9,698 bases of DNA from Verrucomicrobiota bacterium (GTDB lineage: Bacteria > Verrucomicrobiota > Verrucomicrobiia > Limisphaerales > UBA1096), in the NCBI GenBank assembly GCA_015658765.1, contig DQOE01000417.1:1-9698 (forward strand). The letters are read 5' to 3'. Positions 7,015 through 9,698 of the stretch are shown one piece after another; position 1 is the first letter of the stretch; each line of letters opens with the position of its first letter. Under the pieces are notes generated by a model. That model worked only from the letters and a program-made list of their open reading frames with translations, ran no database searches and was not told the DNA's origin. The translations under genes were made by a program, and so were the position numbers.

Positions 7015-7794
7015 GTGGCCGGTGTTAATTCCCCGGAGGTGACACCAGGAGAAACCAGCCAACTGCTGCAGCGCTACAAGGCCGGCGAGATCGACGAGGC
7101 CGAAGTGCTGCGCGTGCTGTGCGCCGCGCCGATCGATGACCTTGGCTTCGCGCAGGTCGATGCCCACCGGTCGCTACGGCAGGGATTCCCCGAGATTATT
7201 TTCGGCTCCGGAAAAACCCCGAGCCAAGTCGCCGCCATCGCGGCCAAGGTGATGGAGCGTGAGGAGCGCGTGCTGATCACCCGCGCCAACGCCGACCACG
7301 CCGCCGCCGTGCGCGGGCAGTTCCCCGATGCCGTGTACCACGAGTCGGCGCGGTGCATCGCGGTCGAGGCCAGACGCTTGGCCAAGCGCCCCGGCACCAT
7401 CGCCGTGCTGTGCGCCGGGACGAGTGATTTGCCGGTCGCCGACGAGGCGGCGCTCACGGCGGATTTCATGGGCAACGAGGTCGTGCGCGTGAACGACGTC
7501 GGCGTGGCCGGGCTGCACCGGCTGCTCGCGAGCATGCCCACCGTGCGCGAGGCCAGCGTCGTCATCGCCGTCGCCGGCATGGAGGGTGCGCTGCCCAGCG
7601 TGGTCGCCGGTTTGGTGCGTCGGCCGGTGATCGCCGTGCCGACGAGCGTGGGCTACGGGGCGAGTTTTGGCGGCGTGGCGGCGCTGCTGGGCATGCTCAA
7701 CAGTTGCGGCAGCGGCGTGACCGTGGTGAACATCGACAACGGCTTCGGCGCCGGCTTCGCCGCCAACCAAATCAACGCCCTCGCCAGCGACTGA
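7015..7794 (+). CDS. larB: Nickel pincer cofactor biosynthesis protein LarB
   Basis: LarB carboxylates nicotinic acid adenine dinucleotide and cleaves its phosphoanhydride, giving pyridinium-3,5-dicarboxylate mononucleotide. LarE and LarC then add sulfur and nickel to make the cofactor of lactate racemase-type enzymes. The fold of the C-terminal half is related to PurE (AIR carboxylase). Visible signatures are DDLGFAQVDAHRSLRQGFPE and FGSGKTPSQ in the N-terminal part, then CAGTSDLPVADEA, VAGMEGALPSVVAGLV, VPTSVGYGASFGG and LLGMLNSCGSGVTVVNIDNGFGAG. The last block carries the cysteine corresponding to the reported catalytic Cys221 of Lactobacillus plantarum LarB. I give the longest form from GTG 7015 (259 residues; an in-frame TGA lies at 7003). 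A GTG at 7039 would give 251 residues and place the cysteine at 223, closer to family numbering. Neither start has a proper Shine-Dalgarno. No larC, larE or larA is in the window. Confidence 0.93.
   Translation: MAGVNSPEVTPGETSQLLQRYKAGEIDEAEVLRVLCAAPIDDLGFAQVDAHRSLRQGFPEIIFGSGKTPSQVAAIAAKVMEREERVLITRANADHAAAVRGQFPDAVYHESARCIAVEARRLAKRPGTIAVLCAGTSDLPVADEAALTADFMGNEVVRVNDVGVAGLHRLLASMPTVREASVVIAVAGMEGALPSVVAGLVRRPVIAVPTSVGYGASFGGVAALLGMLNSCGSGVTVVNIDNGFGAGFAANQINALASD
7375..7388. repeat. Dispersed palindrome CGCTTGGCCAAGCG, copy D (inside larB)
   Basis: This is a 14-base perfect palindrome within larB, encoding RLAKRP in a surface-like, poorly conserved segment before the CAGTSDLPVA motif. 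Confidence 0.75.
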
Positions 7795-7842
7795 GCCGTC
7801 TTTGCCCCTTTTGCCTTTGATTGGCCGATTATTTTTTGGGCT

Positions 7843-7871
7843 TTGACTTGGTTTTGGTTTTTCTCCATTTT
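7843..7871 (+). promoter_or_regulatory. Possible sigma-70-like promoter for the topoisomerase gene
   Basis: TTGACT at 7843-7848 matches five of six -35 consensus bases. CATTTT follows at 7866-7871 after a 17-base spacer and is a weak -10. The pair lies in the T-rich 144-base gap between larB and the topoisomerase gene, upstream of the palindrome at 7892-7907. The call rests on sequence likeness alone. Confidence 0.22.
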
Positions 7872-7891
7872 GCGCGCCGCACGACTTGGCC

Positions 7892-7907
7892 GCGCTTGGC
7901 CAAGCGC
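7892..7907. repeat. Dispersed palindrome GCGCTTGGCCAAGCGC, copy E (longest)
   Basis: This 16-base perfect palindrome, the longest copy, lies in the larB-topoisomerase gap 31 bases before the TTG start. A further half copy (CTTGGCCG) directly precedes it at 7884-7891. As RNA it could form a six-base-pair stem with a GGCC loop; no T-run follows, so it is not a standard terminator. Confidence 0.78.
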
Positions 7908-7938
7908 CGTTTGAAACCGCAGCAACCAACAAAACAAC

Positions 7939-9698
7939 TTGGGAAAATCACTTGTCATAGCAGAGAAACCGTCGGTCGCGACCGATATCGCCCGTGTGCT
8001 CAAGGCGGCGCGCGACAAGTCGAAGGACTTTTTCGAGAACGACGACTACGTGATTTCCTCGGCCGTGGGCCATTTGCTGACGATTATCGTGCCGCCCGAT
8101 CAGGACATCAAGCGCGGCAAATGGACCTTCGACAAGCTGCCGCACATCCCCACGCATTTTGACCTCGAGCCGATCGCCAAGAGCGAGGCGCGGCTGCGGG
8201 TGTTGCTGCGCCTGATCAAGCGCGACGACATCGACTGCCTCGTGAATGCCTGCGACGCCGGGCGCGAGGGGGAGCTGATTTTTCGCTACATCATCCAGTA
8301 CGCGACAGCGAAGCACCCGAGGAAAACGGCGGGCAAGGCCGTCTCGCGGCTTTGGCTGCAGTCGATGACGCCGGACGCGATCCGCACCGGCTTCGCCAAT
8401 CTGCGCAACGACGACGACATGAAGCCGCTGGCCAACGCCGCCAGTTGCCGGAGCGAGGCCGACTGGCTCGTGGGCATCAACGGCACGCGGGCGATGACGG
8501 CGTTCAACTCGAAGAGCGGCGGCTTTTATTTGACGCCGGTCGGCCGGGTGCAGACGCCGACGCTGGCCGTGGTGGTCGAGCGGGAGAAGGAGATCCGCGC
8601 GTTCGAGCCGAAAGATTACTGGGAGGTGGACGCCACGTTCCGCGCCGCCGCCGGCGAGTACACCGGCCGGTGGCTCGACGACGGTTTCAAGAAAGATCCC
8701 GGCGACGCCCACAAGCGGGCGGAGCGTATTTGGGAACAGGCCAAAGCAGATGGCATCCGGGCCAAGTGCGACGGCCAGGCGGGCGAAGTAAGCGAGCAGA
8801 GCAAGCCGACCAAGCAGGCGGCGGCGGCATTGTTCGACCTCACCACGCTGCAGCGGGAGGCCAACGCGAAGTTTGGTTTCTCGGCGCGCAACACGCTGGG
8901 CATCGCGCAGGCGCTGTACGAGCGGCACAAGGTGCTGACCTATCCGCGAACCGACTCGCGCTGTCTGCCGGAGGACTACACCGGCACGGTGAAGCAGACG
9001 CTCGAGTCGCTTGGCCAAGCGCGCTACGGCAAGCTCGCCAGCGACGTGCTGAAAAACGACTGGGTGCACGGCGGCAACAAAAAGGTGTTCAACAACGCCA
9101 AGATTTCTGATCACTTCGCCATCATCCCCACGCTCAAGCCGGCGCCCGGCACACTCAAGGAGCAGGAACAAAAAATCTACGAGCTCGTGGCCAAGCGGTT
9201 CATCGCCGTATTTTATCCGTCAGCGGAATTTCTGGTCACGACCCGCATCACCCGCGTGGAGGGCGAGCCGTTCAAAACCGAAGGCAAAGTACTCGTAAAG
9301 CCAGGCTGGCTAACAGTTTACGGGCGCGACCAAGCTCTGGAGGGTGCCGGGCATTTGGTGCCGGTGGCGACCGGCGAGTCGGTGAAAACGAGCGAAGTGA
9401 ACGTCGAAACCAAGGCGACGCGGCCACCAGCGCGCTACTCGGAAGCCACGCTACTCGGCGCGATGGAGCACGCCGGCAAACGTATCGACGACGAGGAACT
9501 GCGCGAGGCCATGAGCGACAAGGGGCTCGGCACCCCGGCGACGCGGGCCTCGATCATCGAGGAATTGATCCGCCACAAATACATGGTGCGCGAACTGCGC
9601 GAACTCATCCCGACGGCGCAGGCGTCCTCGCTCATCACCCTGCTCACGGCGCTCAAGGTGGACGCGCTCTCGAAGCCGGAGCTGACCGGCGAATGGGA
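7939..9698 (+). CDS. topB: Type IA DNA topoisomerase, topoisomerase III-like (3' end outside window)
   Basis: This enzyme passes single DNA strands through a transient tyrosine-linked nick and resolves recombination and replication intermediates. The visible 586 codons open with GKSLVIAEKPSVA, where Glu9 is the N-terminal catalytic acid. The Toprim acidic motif is CDAGREGELIFRY (from 105), with Gly108 at the second Asp position of the classical DxD. TPVGRVQTPTLAV follows at 199-211, then the catalytic Tyr335 in LTYPRTDSR, the SDHFAIIPT motif (390-398) and KGLGTPATRASIIEELI (528-544). It ends near LTGEW, before any C-terminal zinc or basic tail. An in-frame TGA at 7912 and the lack of ATG or GTG make TTG 7939 the only start that keeps the conserved N-terminus. 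The bases before it are an A/C-rich run without Shine-Dalgarno. The frame is uninterrupted to the window edge. topB fits the motifs better than topA, but the missing C-terminus leaves some doubt. Confidence 0.9.
   Translation, partial: MGKSLVIAEKPSVATDIARVLKAARDKSKDFFENDDYVISSAVGHLLTIIVPPDQDIKRGKWTFDKLPHIPTHFDLEPIAKSEARLRVLLRLIKRDDIDCLVNACDAGREGELIFRYIIQYATAKHPRKTAGKAVSRLWLQSMTPDAIRTGFANLRNDDDMKPLANAASCRSEADWLVGINGTRAMTAFNSKSGGFYLTPVGRVQTPTLAVVVEREKEIRAFEPKDYWEVDATFRAAAGEYTGRWLDDGFKKDPGDAHKRAERIWEQAKADGIRAKCDGQAGEVSEQSKPTKQAAAALFDLTTLQREANAKFGFSARNTLGIAQALYERHKVLTYPRTDSRCLPEDYTGTVKQTLESLGQARYGKLASDVLKNDWVHGGNKKVFNNAKISDHFAIIPTLKPAPGTLKEQEQKIYELVAKRFIAVFYPSAEFLVTTRITRVEGEPFKTEGKVLVKPGWLTVYGRDQALEGAGHLVPVATGESVKTSEVNVETKATRPPARYSEATLLGAMEHAGKRIDDEELREAMSDKGLGTPATRASIIEELIRHKYMVRELRELIPTAQASSLITLLTALKVDALSKPELTGEW
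9008..9021. repeat. Dispersed palindrome CGCTTGGCCAAGCG, copy F (inside topB)
   Basis: This is a 14-base perfect palindrome within the topoisomerase gene, encoding LGQAR in a variable segment between the catalytic-tyrosine region and the SDHFAIIPT motif. Confidence 0.75.

Noticed and set aside
7892..7907. Palindrome read as a rho-independent terminator
   Set aside because: No T-run follows on either strand, and similar copies occur inside coding regions, so simple termination does not explain the motif.
8251..8275. Missing second Asp in the topoisomerase Toprim motif (DAGREGE)
   Set aside because: From family knowledge, DAGREGE is a common form in topoisomerase III-type enzymes, so it does not indicate an inactive protein.
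7948..9171. 407-residue minus-strand frame opposite topB
   Set aside because: It is rich in Arg, Leu, Val and His with no recognisable domain; the plus strand holds the full series of type IA topoisomerase motifs.

Overview
The window reads as a chromosomal segment of a GC-rich Gram-negative bacterium of the PVC superphylum, most likely Verrucomicrobiota (Limisphaerales/Pedosphaera-like). The grounds are a Tat-exported DUF1501 protein, a secreted sialate-O-acetylesterase-like protein, a WD40 protein of the kind common in Planctomycetes and Verrucomicrobia, weak or absent Shine-Dalgarno sequences and several GTG/TTG starts. The taxon is an inference from gene content; no rRNA is present.

Layout. 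3-542 (+) is the C-terminal end of a WD40-repeat protein cut by the window edge. 610-683 (+) is a complete tRNA-Gly with anticodon CCC and encoded CCA. It is followed by an AT-richer stretch (about 684-1598) holding a probable decayed fragment of a secreted-protein C-terminus and one orphan class I methyltransferase/spermidine-synthase-like gene (894-1568). A second copy of the tRNA 3' end lies at 1583-1606, so this stretch looks like a small integrated cassette between att-like direct repeats, without a visible integrase. On the minus strand follow a secreted two-domain SASA/SGNH esterase-like protein (1599-3281) whose second domain has lost its catalytic motifs, and the DUF1501 protein (3363-4838).

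The right half is core metabolism. accC (4948-6330) and accB (6370-6828) form a minus-strand accB-accC operon for the biotin carboxylase and biotin carrier of acetyl-CoA carboxylase. Divergent from it lie larB (7015-7794, +), for the first step of nickel-pincer cofactor synthesis, and a topoisomerase III-type type IA topoisomerase (7939 to the window end, +), which begins at a TTG codon.

The most striking unexplained signal is a short dispersed palindrome, CTTGGCCAAG, often extended to CGCTTGGCCAAGCG. It occurs six times exactly and about six more times with one mismatch in 9.7 kb, against roughly 0.01 exact copies expected by chance. Copies or degraded copies sit in the gaps between transcription units on the right side and inside several genes, but none were seen in accBC or in the tRNA-linked cassette. 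It resembles in behaviour the HIP1 class of highly iterated palindromes.
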